A stretch of DNA of 64,000 nt from Alphaproteobacteria bacterium (GCA_027485915.1 JAIXQA010000068.1:33649-97648); one strand, 5' to 3'. Numbered from the stretch's first letter, positions 25,576-35,186 are shown. A program made the numbers and translations. Notes: a model not told the origin generated them from the sequence alone.

Positions 25576-27126
25576 CTATTTGGTATTATCGATCCGCAGT
25601 GTCGGCCAGATAATGGGAGCGATCCCTTCAAGCCCACCGACAACACGAGGATTGACGAGCCAAGAAGATGGAAAGAACCAAACTCCTGTGACCGGGCTAG
25701 CTGCCAAGAGAATTTTCTCTGCGGCTAATGTCTTGGTCAGACGTGCCATAGGTTCACTCTCAGCGCGCGCATTCGATAGCGCCTGATTGAAAGCTGGGTC
25801 TTTCCATTGGTGAGAAAATGCCGTTCCTCCCTCGCCCCATGAGGCCATAAGGTCGATTGCGTCGGATTTCATGCCCTTGTCGATGCGGACAATGGCGGCC
25901 TCAAATTCAAAGCCATTCAGGCGCGACACAATAGCACTGGAATCAGCCGCGAACATTGTGGCTTCAACTCCGATTTGTTTCCACATATCCACGATTTGGA
26001 TCGCCGCACGTTCCCGGTCATCCTTTGTGACCAGGATCTCGAAGCGCAGAGGGTTGGCAGGGGTATAGCCCTTCGCACTTAAAATCGCGCGAGCCCCTTC
26101 AGGATCATATTTTGGCTGAGCTTGGTCGCGGATAAACCGGCCCGCTGGCTCTACCGAGCCGCGCATGACGGCATTGGCAATCACGTTGCGGTCAAATCCC
26201 ATCGCCAAAGCCCGGCGGATATCAGGGTCTTGCAGTTGCGGCTTCTTGGTGTTGAAACTGATATAGATCAGCCGCGGGGCGGGGAACCGTTGATATTGGC
26301 TGCCAAATTCCTTGGCGAAATCCCCTGCGCGCAGCAAGGGTGGGTCTTGGGCTAAGTCGAGGTCGCCAGATTGAAACATGCGCAAGCGCGTCGAGGAATC
26401 CTCAATCGCTTCAACGCTGATTTGGCTGGGCATGCCCTCAACCCAGCCGCCCTTTGGATTTTTGTCGAACACCAACCGCGTCTGGGAGCGCTCGATTGGT
26501 TTATACGGGCCAGAAACGACAATCTTGTCGAGCTCGGTCCATTTGTCGCCATGTGCGGCAATTGCGTGCATTGGAACAGGATAGAATTCTTGCATCCGGC
26601 TCCAGAAAGCGGCGTCAGACACATCTAATTCAATGACAAGGGTCGTGGGGCTGGGGGCGGATACCCCAATGGTTGTCGGGTCTTTGCCGTCTACAACGCA
26701 ATCCCGATAGCCCTTGATCATATAAAGTTCTGAGGCGTCAGCATAAGCAGTCTTTTTGTCGGCACCCAAGCGTAAGCTATCTAAAATATCTTTCGAATCA
26801 ATGGATTTACCGTCTGACCACGTCAAGCCTTGGGCAATTTCGAAGGTCCAGGTTTTGTTGTTGTTGCTGGGCGTCCATGACTTGGCGAAGCCCGGTGCTG
26901 GTCCACCCTTCGGTCCATAGCCAACGACGGGCAAATAGAATTGTCGGAATAAAAGGGCGGCGGCGGCAAATTCAGCCTTAAGCGGATCTAGGGAATCTGG
27001 CCCACCACCTAAACCCACCCGCAGGATGTCTGTGGGGGCAGCGGCTTTGCCACAGGCCGATAAGCCCGAAAGCGCGGGAATGATGGCAAAGCTGGAAAGC
27101 AGGGTACGGCGATGGATTTGGCTCAT
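25576..27126 (-). CDS. ABC transporter periplasmic solute-binding lipoprotein, peptide/nickel family
   Basis: A 516-residue SBP_bac_5-family protein (DppA/OppA type). Cys25 in GLSAC is a lipobox, so it is likely anchored to the outer face of the inner membrane; HRRTLLSSF at the start also resembles a Tat signal. Family landmarks are LRVGLGGGPDSLDPLKAEF, AKSWTPSNNNKTWTFEIAQGLTWSDG and VSGPYKP. No permease or ATPase genes adjoin it, so partners must be elsewhere. It is convergent with the symporter gene (17 bp) and 47 bp downstream of carA's end on the same strand. The substrate, peptides or another solute, cannot be set by eye. Confidence 0.88.
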   Translation of the reverse strand: MSQIHRRTLLSSFAIIPALSGLSACGKAAAPTDILRVGLGGGPDSLDPLKAEFAAAALLFRQFYLPVVGYGPKGGPAPGFAKSWTPSNNNKTWTFEIAQGLTWSDGKSIDSKDILDSLRLGADKKTAYADASELYMIKGYRDCVVDGKDPTTIGVSAPSPTTLVIELDVSDAAFWSRMQEFYPVPMHAIAAHGDKWTELDKIVVSGPYKPIERSQTRLVFDKNPKGGWVEGMPSQISVEAIEDSSTRLRMFQSGDLDLAQDPPLLRAGDFAKEFGSQYQRFPAPRLIYISFNTKKPQLQDPDIRRALAMGFDRNVIANAVMRGSVEPAGRFIRDQAQPKYDPEGARAILSAKGYTPANPLRFEILVTKDDRERAAIQIVDMWKQIGVEATMFAADSSAIVSRLNGFEFEAAIVRIDKGMKSDAIDLMASWGEGGTAFSHQWKDPAFNQALSNARAESEPMARLTKTLAAEKILLAASPVTGVWFFPSSWLVNPRVVGGLEGIAPIIWPTLRIDNTK

Positions 27127-27173
27127 GGCATGACAATGCCGCCCAAACGCAAGACGTCAAGTGCACAAGCGCG

Positions 27174-28370
27174 TCATTGCGCCTGTTTATGTGTCCGCAT
27201 CGCATCAGCGAAGCGCTCAAAAAGATAGAAGCTATCTTTTGGGCCGGGACTTGCTTCAGGGTGATATTGCACAGAGAAGACGGGTTGATCTGCCAGCGCG
27301 ATTCCGCAATTTGACCCGTCAAACAGCGACACATGGGTTTCAACTACGCCCTTTGGGAGGCTGTCTCGGTCGATGGCAAAGCCATGATTCATCGAGACGA
27401 TTTCCACCTTGCCAGTGGATAGGTCTTGTACAGGATGGTTCGCACCATGGTGGCCTTGCGCCATTTTGAGGGTCTTCGCGCCCAAGGCGAGGCCAAGCAT
27501 TTGATGGCCCAAACAAATTCCAAATACAGGTACTTTGGCAGCGATTATTTTCTGAATGTTCTCAACGGCATAAGAACCGGTTGCAGCAGGATCGCCCGGC
27601 CCATTCGACAATAGGACGCCATTTGGCTTGCGGGCAAGGACGTCTTCTGCCGCAGTGTCAGCCGGCATCACATGGATTTTTGCACCGGTGGAGCCGAGAC
27701 AGCGCAAAATGTTTTCTTTGACACCAAAGTCCAGCACCACAACGTTTAGGCTTTCGGCGGTATCAGCGATTCCTGTGCCGGCAGGCCAGACCCATTGGGT
27801 GCCATCAAAGTCATATGGGGCCTTGCAGGTGACACCTTTTGCGAGGTCTAGACCCTCTAGGCCAGACCAAGCGGCGGCTTTGGCGGCCAAAGCTGCGACG
27901 TCGATATTGCTGTCTGGTGCGTGAACAATCACGCCGTGCGGCATACCATGCTCGCGAATGCGGACGGTCAATGCGCGCGTATCAATCCCGGTAAGGCCAA
28001 CAATGTTTTTGGACTTCAACCAAGCATCCAGGGATGCGGTGGATCGCCAATTGGAGGGACGGGTAATGTCGGCGCGCATCACGGCACCACGGGCACCGAA
28101 CGCGGCAGGTGGTGAGGTGTCCTCCTCATCTTCTGCGTTCGTTCCGGTATTTCCAATGTGCGGGGCAGTAAAGGCAACGATCTGGCCGGCATAGGAGGGG
28201 TCAGTCAGGATTTCCTGATAGCCCGACATTGCAGTGTTAAAGCAGACTTCGGCGACCGCTTCGCCAATTGCGCCACAGCCGTGGCCCCAAAAAACAGTAC
28301 CATCGGCCAAAACGAGGGCTGCGGTGGGTTGGCGCGCGAAAGCGAGCGCGTGGTCTTGCGCATAGGTCAA
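27174..28370 (-). CDS. carA: Carbamoyl-phosphate synthase small subunit (glutaminase)
   Basis: A 398-residue subunit that releases ammonia from glutamine for carbamoyl phosphate, used by arginine and pyrimidine synthesis. The N-terminal domain has [15 protein letters not shown] and [20 protein letters not shown]; the glutaminase domain has the catalytic Cys in [15 protein letters not shown] and the His-Glu pair in YHPEASPGP. Length is normal. carB is not in the window, so the two are split. pyrF is also in this window (56 kb) but not linked. It lies 95 bp below the end of the Kef-type antiporter gene. Confidence 0.96.
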   Translation of the reverse strand: MTYAQDHALAFARQPTAALVLADGTVFWGHGCGAIGEAVAEVCFNTAMSGYQEILTDPSYAGQIVAFTAPHIGNTGTNAEDEEDTSPPAAFGARGAVMRADITRPSNWRSTASLDAWLKSKNIVGLTGIDTRALTVRIREHGMPHGVIVHAPDSNIDVAALAAKAAAWSGLEGLDLAKGVTCKAPYDFDGTQWVWPAGTGIADTAESLNVVVLDFGVKENILRCLGSTGAKIHVMPADTAAEDVLARKPNGVLLSNGPGDPAATGSYAVENIQKIIAAKVPVFGICLGHQMLGLALGAKTLKMAQGHHGANHPVQDLSTGKVEIVSMNHGFAIDRDSLPKGVVETHVSLFDGSNCGIALADQPVFSVQYHPEASPGPKDSFYLFERFADAMRTHKQAQ

Positions 28371-28465
28371 GGTGGTGCTCCCGGGATTTTGTTGCTGTTA
28401 AGCCCGCGAGCCCGCGAGGTCAAATCAGGATGGCAGCAGTATCCATCTGGCGGGGCAAGCCGCTC

Positions 28466-30256
28466 TTACGAGTTTTCTTTGAGATGTTGGTCGCGCAAGA
28501 CCCGCATACGCTCTGACGGAGTAGCTGAGGTTGATGCCTCAAGCAGCGAGGCGCGCATGGAGGCCCGCTTTTCATGGATCGCAACCAAGATGTTGCCCAT
28601 CGGCACACCGGATTCTACCAAAATGGCTTCGCCCACTTGCAGGCTCGCTTCCAAGGTTTCTGGAACCGCTTCTCGCACCCCGAGACTATAGAGGTGGACG
28701 GCGTGGGCTGCGTCGCGGCTGCGGGCAACAATCGGCAAATTGGGCTGTTCGAGGTGGGCAGCGGTGACCACTTGATCAACAGCTGAGCCCCCATCCATCG
28801 TCACAACCAGCGCACGAGCCCGCTCAATCCCGCAAGCGCGCAGAAACTCCACCCGCGACGCGTCGCCCAAATAGACTTTCTTCCCGGCTTTACGCGCCCG
28901 CCGCACCCGTTCAATATCTGAATCCACCGCAATGTATGGGATTTTTTGCTCAGCTAATAACTCCACCGCAACCACACCGACGCGGCCATAGCCAGCGACG
29001 ATCACGTGCGGACTGTCAGTTTGGCTTGCTTGTTGAGCTAGATCCAATTCCTCAGCTTCGGTGGCGCCTTTACCGGTGGTGGGCTGCATGCCGTACCGGC
29101 CTAAGAGTGGGATAAGGCACATGGTGATGGCAGTGACAAGCAGGGCGAAGTCTGCTTGGTCTGTTGGTAAAACCGCGAGACTGGTTGCAAGCCCGAGCAC
29201 GACAAACGCGAATTCTCCGCCTGGGCCGAGGATCAACCCCGCCTTCAAGGCCGCAGAGCGCTTGATACCAAAACTTGGACCAAGAGCCGCGACGACGGCG
29301 GTTTTGAGCGCGACAAGGCCGACAATGGCTCCTGCGATTTCGAATGGGCGTTCGATTACTTTGCCAATGTCGACACTCATACCGACCGAGACGAGGAAGA
29401 CGCCCAAGAGCAAGCCCTTAAATGGCTCAATCGTCGCTTCAACTTCGCGGCGATATTCGGTCTCTGCTAGTAAAAGGCCTGCTAGAAATGCCCCAAGTGC
29501 CATGGAGAGCCCGGCGGCGGCGCTACCAAGCGCCGTCGCAATCACGACTAGTAAACAGGCAGCCATGAATATTTCTGGGCTGCGCGTGCGGGCTGCTTGC
29601 CGGAAAAGCGGGCGAAGAACAATGCGACCAACCACAATTGTCAGGGCCACTGCCAAGATGGCGATGGCCAAACTCTGTACCAGACCGCCGACGCCCAGGC
29701 CCATGCGGTCAGGGGCCAACATGGATACCGCAAATAGGATGGGCACGACGGCTAAATCTTGAAACAAGAGGACACCGAAAGCCCCGCGACCGGTAGGGCT
29801 TGTCAGGCGCTTTTGCTCGGCCAAGGTTTGCAAGACAACGGCGGTAGATGACAAGGACAGGGCCAGCCCGATGACGGCTGCGCCCGTGCCGGTGGTACCA
29901 AGGAAAAAGTAACAGACTGCGAAAATTGCCAGCGCTGAGACACCCAATTGCAGTGATCCCAAACCAAAAACGACTTTGCGCATCATGTTCAAGCGCTCAA
30001 ACGAAAGCTCCAGCCCAATCGCGAATAGCAGGAAGACGATGCCCATTTCTGCCATCATGGCAATGGAGGCACGATCCTGAATCGTAAAGGCGTTCAGCCA
30101 AGGATGTTGGATGGCGAGGCCACCTAAACCCGACGGGCCAAGAAGAATCCCACACAGTATGAAGCCCAGGACAGGGCTGATTTTGAAGCGATGAAAGAGG
30201 GGCACAACAATGGCTGCGGCCGTTAAAATTATGACTGGCTCCTTAAAAGCCGTCAT
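28466..30256 (-). CDS. Kef-type monovalent cation:proton antiporter with RCK domain (CPA2 family)
   Basis: A 596-residue transporter: 12-13 hydrophobic helices in the first 390 residues, starting ILTAAAIVVPLFHRFKISPVLGF, then a cytoplasmic regulatory domain beginning with HVIVAGYGRVGVVAVELL, a nucleotide-binding (TrkA-N) motif. This matches K+ efflux or K+/Na+:H+ exchangers. The start at 30256 is chosen because AGGA lies 9 nt upstream; one at 30265 is also possible, and 62 upstream residues of the long frame are unlike the family. No KefF/KefG ancillary gene is adjacent. Long reverse-strand frames here are shadows. Confidence 0.9.
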   Translation of the reverse strand: MTAFKEPVIILTAAAIVVPLFHRFKISPVLGFILCGILLGPSGLGGLAIQHPWLNAFTIQDRASIAMMAEMGIVFLLFAIGLELSFERLNMMRKVVFGLGSLQLGVSALAIFAVCYFFLGTTGTGAAVIGLALSLSSTAVVLQTLAEQKRLTSPTGRGAFGVLLFQDLAVVPILFAVSMLAPDRMGLGVGGLVQSLAIAILAVALTIVVGRIVLRPLFRQAARTRSPEIFMAACLLVVIATALGSAAAGLSMALGAFLAGLLLAETEYRREVEATIEPFKGLLLGVFLVSVGMSVDIGKVIERPFEIAGAIVGLVALKTAVVAALGPSFGIKRSAALKAGLILGPGGEFAFVVLGLATSLAVLPTDQADFALLVTAITMCLIPLLGRYGMQPTTGKGATEAEELDLAQQASQTDSPHVIVAGYGRVGVVAVELLAEQKIPYIAVDSDIERVRRARKAGKKVYLGDASRVEFLRACGIERARALVVTMDGGSAVDQVVTAAHLEQPNLPIVARSRDAAHAVHLYSLGVREAVPETLEASLQVGEAILVESGVPMGNILVAIHEKRASMRASLLEASTSATPSERMRVLRDQHLKENS

Positions 30257-30357
30257 GTCCACCATTCCTGCCAAATCAAATCCTCCTGATGCAACCCTAA
30301 TGCAGCCCAGTTTGATTTGCCACGTTTCTTTAACGCGTTTGCTTGAAAATCGTTGCC

Positions 30358-30807
30358 ATGACTGATTCGATCCAAAATCTGAGCAGACGACGCTTCGCAA
30401 GGTCTGCGACCGCCGTAGGGCTCGCCTTGGTTTCCAGCGCAAGCTTGGGGGTAGTTGCTCCCCAGGCCGCCAAGCCTGTGCCGAAAGGCGGCGGCAATGA
30501 AGCGGGCTTTCTCGGCTCGAACCAGATTACCGCCAGCATTATGCGGCAGTATCGATCGGTTGGCATTATTCAAATCGACATGGGGATTGTCGTCAGTGCA
30601 ATGCCCCAGCGTGAACGAGCACAAGCGGCAACGCCCGCTCTACGCGCAGCCTGGCGCGGTGTGGCGCAAGAGTTCGTCAATAGCTTCTTCATTCCAGGCC
30701 GGGTACCTGACACCCAGATTTTAGGTCAGCGCATGCAAGCCGTGACCGACCGCGTGATCGGCCCTGGCATTGCGCGTGTGGTCCTCTTGTCTGTAATTGT
30801 GCGTTAG
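30358..30807 (+). CDS. Small Tat-signal protein, function unknown
   Basis: A 149-residue protein whose start has NLSRRRFARSATAVGLALVSSASLG, a strong twin-arginine signal (Arg10-Arg11-Arg12 with Phe13). The mature part (about 110 residues) has QIDMGIVVSAMPQRERAQAATPALRAAWR, then a segment ending GQRMQAVTDRVIGPGIARVVLLSVIVR. The end with paired hydrophobic strands recalls a secreted alpha/beta or FliL-like fold, but I do not recognise the family. It is divergent from the Kef gene across about 100 bp and convergent with an SDR gene, 9 bp apart; TAGGCC-CTA-GGCCTA spans the two stops. Confidence 0.65.
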   Translation: MTDSIQNLSRRRFARSATAVGLALVSSASLGVVAPQAAKPVPKGGGNEAGFLGSNQITASIMRQYRSVGIIQIDMGIVVSAMPQRERAQAATPALRAAWRGVAQEFVNSFFIPGRVPDTQILGQRMQAVTDRVIGPGIARVVLLSVIVR

Positions 30808-30816
30808 GCCCTAGGC

Positions 30817-31593
30817 CTACATTGCAGAGATCCCACCATCAACTTTTAGTTCTGCGCCGGTAACGAATTTGCTCTCGTCGCTGGCCAAATAGACAGCCGC
30901 ATACGCAATATCGTCAGGCTCACCCAGTCGGCCAAGTGGCACTTGGCGGGCTAGTTTCGCATAGGCCTCTTCTTGGGAGCCAACTAGGCCGGCCATCCCG
31001 TCCAAGATGGGTGTCTTGATAAAAGTGGGGTGGATGGAGTTGCAGCGGAAGCCGGGCACTTTGCGGGCACAGTGCAGTGCCACCGACTTCGTCAACAACC
31101 ATACGGCGGCCTTTGCGGCATTATATGCAGCATAATTGGCTGAGGCGATTAGGCCGGCGATGGACGAAATATTTACGATTGCGCCTGGTCCGTACGGCTT
31201 CATAACGCCAAGCGCATACTTACAGCCGAGGAAGACGGAGTCGACATCGACTGCCATAACTTTTTTCCAGTTTTCAAAGCTTTCGCTTTCAACCGAACCA
31301 AGACTGCCTATCCCGGCATTGTTTACAAGGACATTGAGCCCGCCCATTGCGTCGTGGGCAGCATGGACGATTTCGATCCACCGCGCCTCTGAACACACAT
31401 CTTGTTGAAATGCGGTGGCGTGGCCTGGATAGAGGGCGTTGATCGCTGCGGCGGTTGCATCAGCGCCTGCCCCATTGATGTCGGTCACGACAACCTTTGC
31501 GCCCTCTTTAGCATACATGGTGGCGATTGCAGCGCCTAAGCCTTGCGCCGCACCGGTGATCAAAGCCATTTTTCCGGCCATACGTCCTGTCAT
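30817..31593 (-). CDS. Short-chain dehydrogenase/reductase, likely hydroxysteroid/3-oxoacyl type
   Basis: A 258-residue classical SDR. The ATG at 31593 is preferred since GGGAG lies 6 nt upstream; ATG at 31599 or 31632 would lengthen it. The coenzyme motif is ALITGAAQGLGAA, the NAG motif is VLVNNAGIGS, the catalytic Ser is in VNISSIAG, and Tyr-Lys is in NYAAYNAAKAAV. An acidic residue after the second strand (VVTDING) suggests NAD rather than NADP. The substrate is not known. It follows the TetR gene by 14 bp on the same strand, so the regulator probably controls it. Confidence 0.9.
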   Translation of the reverse strand: MTGRMAGKMALITGAAQGLGAAIATMYAKEGAKVVVTDINGAGADATAAAINALYPGHATAFQQDVCSEARWIEIVHAAHDAMGGLNVLVNNAGIGSLGSVESESFENWKKVMAVDVDSVFLGCKYALGVMKPYGPGAIVNISSIAGLIASANYAAYNAAKAAVWLLTKSVALHCARKVPGFRCNSIHPTFIKTPILDGMAGLVGSQEEAYAKLARQVPLGRLGEPDDIAYAAVYLASDESKFVTGAELKVDGGISAM

Positions 31594-31607
31594 GTTCATC
31601 TCCCTGA

Positions 31608-32156
31608 TTATATGCGACGCAGACCATCCCAAGCCGCTTGTTCGAGTTGTTTCAGACTTTCCACCGAACAGGCATGGTTACGCAAGAGGGCTGACAGCGG
31701 TCCCCAGACAATCGCCGCCAATTCTTCGCCTCTGAATGCTTTCAGCTCACCCGTAGCCGCACCATCACGAGCAAATATTGCGCTGGCTTTCATGAAGGCA
31801 CTGTCTATTGCCATTGGCTTGCGCGCGAGATAGGCGGCGATATCTGCTTCTGACAGGGCAAACGCCGCCAGTCGCGACCACATTAAATGAAACCGTTCTT
31901 CAAGACTAAGGCGGGCCGGAAAAGGCGCGAAGACCTGGCGGTCAAAATGGCTCTGTGCGCGCGCATCAAGTACCTTCGCAAGCGCTGTCTTTGACGGCGC
32001 AATGCGATAAAGGGTCCCGACCGCAATTCCGGCGGCGGCAGCTAGTTCTGGCATGGAAATACCGTCAAGCGTTTCGCCCAAGGCGACCGAAGCGCGCAGC
32101 AGCCGCTCCTCAATGGCAGAAATGGGTTCCGGGGATCGTCTTTTGGCCATGTCCAC
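31608..32156 (-). CDS. TetR-family transcriptional regulator
   Basis: A 182-residue protein with an N-terminal helix-turn-helix ISMPELAAAAGIAVGTLYRIAPSKTALAKVL, the usual TetR pattern of a winged-free HTH followed by a stabilising helix. The rest is helical ligand-binding domain. It is first in a two-gene unit with the SDR gene, which it likely represses; no inverted repeat in the 43 bp upstream of its start was convincing. A LysE gene lies upstream on the same strand (43 bp), so transcription from there is also possible. Confidence 0.85.
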   Translation of the reverse strand: MDMAKRRSPEPISAIEERLLRASVALGETLDGISMPELAAAAGIAVGTLYRIAPSKTALAKVLDARAQSHFDRQVFAPFPARLSLEERFHLMWSRLAAFALSEADIAAYLARKPMAIDSAFMKASAIFARDGAATGELKAFRGEELAAIVWGPLSALLRNHACSVESLKQLEQAAWDGLRRI

Positions 32157-32199
32157 ATCTCAATGAAAAAATATTCAATGAAGTGGTTTGCCTTTTGGT

Positions 32200-32841
32200 T
32201 CAATGCAGGGTTCTAAGTAGCATTAAGGTGGCTGTGCTGAGTAGCAGTAGTCCAACCACGGCCGAAAAGAGCCGTGCGAAGCGAGCTTGGGCAAACTGTC
32301 GCGCCAGAAGCCCGCCGGCCAAAGCAAACATCGACATTGTCAACGTATCAAAGAGTACAGTGCCAGCCGCAAACATCGCCAATTGTGGCACGGTGTCGCG
32401 CTGAGGATCGATAAAGGGTGGCAGGACGGCGGTGAAGAATAACAAGGCCTTAGGATTACTGATCTGTACCAGAAAGCCGTCTTTGAAGGGGTTGCTGCCG
32501 GCTGCCTTACCCGCAAGTTGAAAGCCTTGCGTATCGCTGGAAAGGGCGGCCCGAAGTGCCTTGAATCCAAGCCAGGCTAGATAAAGTCCTCCCAAAACGG
32601 CCAGCATAGAAAATACGGATGGATAAAGGCGCATCAATACACCCAGCCCCATGGCCGCAAACACAAACCAAACGAGTGAAGCGACGTTCATTCCAAACAC
32701 GCCCCATAGCCCGGCGCTTGGGCCTTTGGCTAGACCAGTCGCTAAAGCGAACAGATTGGCCGGACCGGGGGTCGCGGCCATGCCTGCCATAATCAACAGG
32801 AAGGAGGCATAGGCGTGAGGGTCAACAGGTAAATTGTCCAT
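32200..32841 (-). CDS. LysE/RhtB-family amino acid exporter
   Basis: A 213-residue membrane protein with six predicted helices. The family start ASFLLIMAGMAATPGPANLFALATGLAKG has the PGPA motif, and GLYLAWLGFKALRAAL and FLVQISNPKALLFFTAVLPPFID complete the pattern. Family members export basic amino acids, homoserine or other metabolites; the substrate is unknown. It is 5 bp downstream of the Mpl-like ligase gene (minus strand), so it may be cotranscribed. Length is normal for the family. Confidence 0.92.
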   Translation of the reverse strand: MDNLPVDPHAYASFLLIMAGMAATPGPANLFALATGLAKGPSAGLWGVFGMNVASLVWFVFAAMGLGVLMRLYPSVFSMLAVLGGLYLAWLGFKALRAALSSDTQGFQLAGKAAGSNPFKDGFLVQISNPKALLFFTAVLPPFIDPQRDTVPQLAMFAAGTVLFDTLTMSMFALAGGLLARQFAQARFARLFSAVVGLLLLSTATLMLLRTLH

Positions 32842-32846
32842 CTGGC

Positions 32847-34253
32847 TTATGTCCGATGCCCAAAGCGAGCATCTAGGGCTTGTGGCAGGCTATCTGCGAG
32901 GCCATCCAATGGCCCGGAAGACAGTAGAAGCACGACTTCATCGCCCCTGAGCGTGTCGGGCATCGTCTCGAGAAAAGCGTGTGTATCTCCAACGCCATGG
33001 GCAGACACACCTGCAGCATGCACCCGATCCAGAATTTGATGCAGTGTCAGCTGGCTCTGGCTGGTCGCACCAATTTTGGGCGGTGGCAAAATATGAACCA
33101 GATCGCAGCCTTCGAAGACATGATCATACCAACTCAGTGCATCTTGGTTGCGCCAAGAGAAGGTGTGGGGTTCAAACACTACGACCAAGCGACGATCAGG
33201 GAAATGCAGACGGATCGCATCGATGGCCGAGCGGGCTTTCTCATAAGAAGAACCAAAACCTTCATAGGCTGGAATGGCGGAGGCGCGCGTTTTCTTGTCG
33301 AGCCGCCGGGCGACACCACGAAAGGACCGAACTGCTGCTTGGACTTGAGCTCCGCTCATTAAGCCGCGCTCGAGCACAAAGGCACTACCCCCAATGATGT
33401 TTTCAATATTATGGAGACCAAGCAGTTCCGTCTCAAGTGCGAGCCTATTGCCATTCGGGCAAACCAGATCAAAGCAAGTTAGCTCGCCGATCAGAATGTT
33501 TTCTGCATAATAGCCGGGGTTGGGCTTTAAGCCATACCAAACCGCCGGCCTATCACCAATCAATCGTCGGACCGGCTCATAGGTGTGGCAGGCAATAAGA
33601 AGACCCTTGGGGGGTAAGGACGAAAGCAGCTTCCTAAAGGGCGCTTCATAGGCCTCCATCGTCGGGAACATATTGATGTGGTCATGGACGATGGATGAAA
33701 TGAGGATATGCCCAACGCTATAAAGCTCAAACTTACTGCGGCGATCTTGCAGGCTGACGATATATTCGTCGCCCTCCATGATGAAGAGAGGATCTGTCCC
33801 CGCATGGCCGGTCTTGGGCAAATCCAGCGGAATTGCCCCGATAAACCAGCCGGGATCTTGCCCAGCATGGCGCAATAGGAAGGCAACCAAAGCGGTGAGG
33901 GAGCTTTTGCCAAAGCTCCCGGCCACAATCAGATTTTCGCGGCCTTGCGTATATTGGCCAAGGTAAGTTGCGAAATTATAGCATGGCACGCCACGCGCCT
34001 GCAGCTCGGCGAGTTCAGGATTGGTCTCTGGGTCCATTTTCGCGGTGGTGCCCACCACCGCCACGTCGATCTTCTCTGGCAAGTTAGCCACGTCGAACCG
34101 CTTGGCATAGGTGATGCCCGCTTGGTCGAGATAAGTTGAAACGGGTGGGAAGACCCCCTCATCCGACCCTGTGACTTGATGGCCCTGTGATTGCAGCACG
34201 CTGGCTAAAGCGCTGACGCCTGCCCCACCGATTCCGAGAAAATAAATGTTCAT
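32847..34253 (-). CDS. Mpl-like Mur ligase (UDP-MurNAc-tripeptide ligase family)
   Basis: A 468-residue Mur-family ligase that resembles Mpl, the cell-wall recycling ligase. The start IYFLGIGGAGVSALASVLQ is as in MurC/Mpl, and EGDEYIVSLQDRRSKFELY plus HDHINMFPTMEAYEAPFRKLL correspond to Mpl motifs; VFEPHTFSWRNQDAL is in the C-terminal domain. The P-loop is unusual: AGSFGKSSLTALV instead of the AGTHGKTT of standard members, keeping Gly-Lys but losing the usual Thr-His-Gly and two Thr. Either this is a different subfamily or activity is altered. It sits ahead of LysE, divergent from the trmD region. Confidence 0.8.
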   Translation of the reverse strand: MNIYFLGIGGAGVSALASVLQSQGHQVTGSDEGVFPPVSTYLDQAGITYAKRFDVANLPEKIDVAVVGTTAKMDPETNPELAELQARGVPCYNFATYLGQYTQGRENLIVAGSFGKSSLTALVAFLLRHAGQDPGWFIGAIPLDLPKTGHAGTDPLFIMEGDEYIVSLQDRRSKFELYSVGHILISSIVHDHINMFPTMEAYEAPFRKLLSSLPPKGLLIACHTYEPVRRLIGDRPAVWYGLKPNPGYYAENILIGELTCFDLVCPNGNRLALETELLGLHNIENIIGGSAFVLERGLMSGAQVQAAVRSFRGVARRLDKKTRASAIPAYEGFGSSYEKARSAIDAIRLHFPDRRLVVVFEPHTFSWRNQDALSWYDHVFEGCDLVHILPPPKIGATSQSQLTLHQILDRVHAAGVSAHGVGDTHAFLETMPDTLRGDEVVLLLSSGPLDGLADSLPQALDARFGHRT

Positions 34254-34363
34254 TTCGACCCTTTAGCGCGGCTTTTTTGGGCCGTCACGTCCGGGTTCGC
34301 AGAGCATGTAGCGGAGTGTGTGGCGCGACTTCGCAGTCGCGCTTTGCTGCGCTAGAAGGAGGG

Positions 34364-35059
34364 ATGCCATTTTCCGTTTCTGTTATCACCCTAACTCCAG
34401 AAGCTTGGCCCGGTGCCCTTAGTGCGTCCTTGATCGGAACTGGGCTCGAGAAATCGGTCTGGTCGCTCGACCTAGTCGACTTGCGTAGCTTTGGCGACGG
34501 CAAGCACCGCCAGGTTGACGATACCCCTGCTGGAGGCGGCGCGGGCATGGTCATGAAGGCAGACGTGGCTGCGCGTGCGATTGACAGCATTCCCCGAGAC
34601 GGTCGGCCGTTGATCTATCTAACCCCACGCGGAAAGCCTTTGACGCAAGCGCGGGTGCGTGAACTGGCTGAGGGGCCCGGTGTCGTTCTGTTTTGCGGTC
34701 GCTTTGAAGGCTTGGATGAGCGCGCCATTCTGTCCCGCAATATGGAAGAGATTTCGGTCGGCGATATTGTGCTGACAGGTGGGGACTTGCCCGCACAAAT
34801 GTTGGTGGAGGCCAGTGTGCGCTTGTTACCCGGCCTCCTTGGCAATGCCGAAAGCCTGGGCGAAGAGAGCTTTGAATCAGGCTTATTAGAGCATCCCCTC
34901 TACACTAGGCCGCGCAGCTTTGAGGGTCATGAGATCCCGGCCGTTCTGATGTCTGGAGACCATGCCAAGATTGCAGCGTGGAAAAAGCAACAATCTGAAT
35001 CGGTTACTGAAGCCCGTCGCCCTGACCTTTGGGCAGTTTATAAGGGTGACAAAGCCTGA
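34364..35059 (+). CDS. trmD: tRNA (guanine-37-N1)-methyltransferase
   Basis: A 231-residue SPOUT enzyme that methylates G37 of tRNAs to prevent frameshifting. The start at 34364 is chosen because the first residues MPFSVSVITLTPEAWPGAL match the family, whereas the ATG at 34277 adds 29 unlike residues. An AGGAGGG sequence ends just before the ATG. Motifs are YLTPRGKPLTQARVRELAEG, FCGRFEGLDERAI, EISVGDIVLTGGDLPAQMLVEA and the C-terminal EHPLYTRPRSFEGHEIPAVLMSGDH. rplS follows after 127 bp. rpsP and rimM are not in this group here. Confidence 0.95.
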   Translation: MPFSVSVITLTPEAWPGALSASLIGTGLEKSVWSLDLVDLRSFGDGKHRQVDDTPAGGGAGMVMKADVAARAIDSIPRDGRPLIYLTPRGKPLTQARVRELAEGPGVVLFCGRFEGLDERAILSRNMEEISVGDIVLTGGDLPAQMLVEASVRLLPGLLGNAESLGEESFESGLLEHPLYTRPRSFEGHEIPAVLMSGDHAKIAAWKKQQSESVTEARRPDLWAVYKGDKA

Positions 35060-35186
35060 TCATTCGTATACACGCGCGTCTTCTTTCAACCTCAAAGTTC
35101 TCTTTGACAACAACAATGCCGCGGCCTTCTTGAGCTTTTGAGCTGGTTTCAAAGTCTTAAGTAGGAATCGTGCAAGGTGAGCTGAC

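Noticed and set aside
29061..29762. Long plus-strand open frame (233 codons) inside the Kef-type antiporter
   Set aside because: It is the reverse-strand image of the antiporter, composed mainly of Ser, Thr, Arg and Pro, with no recognised motif.
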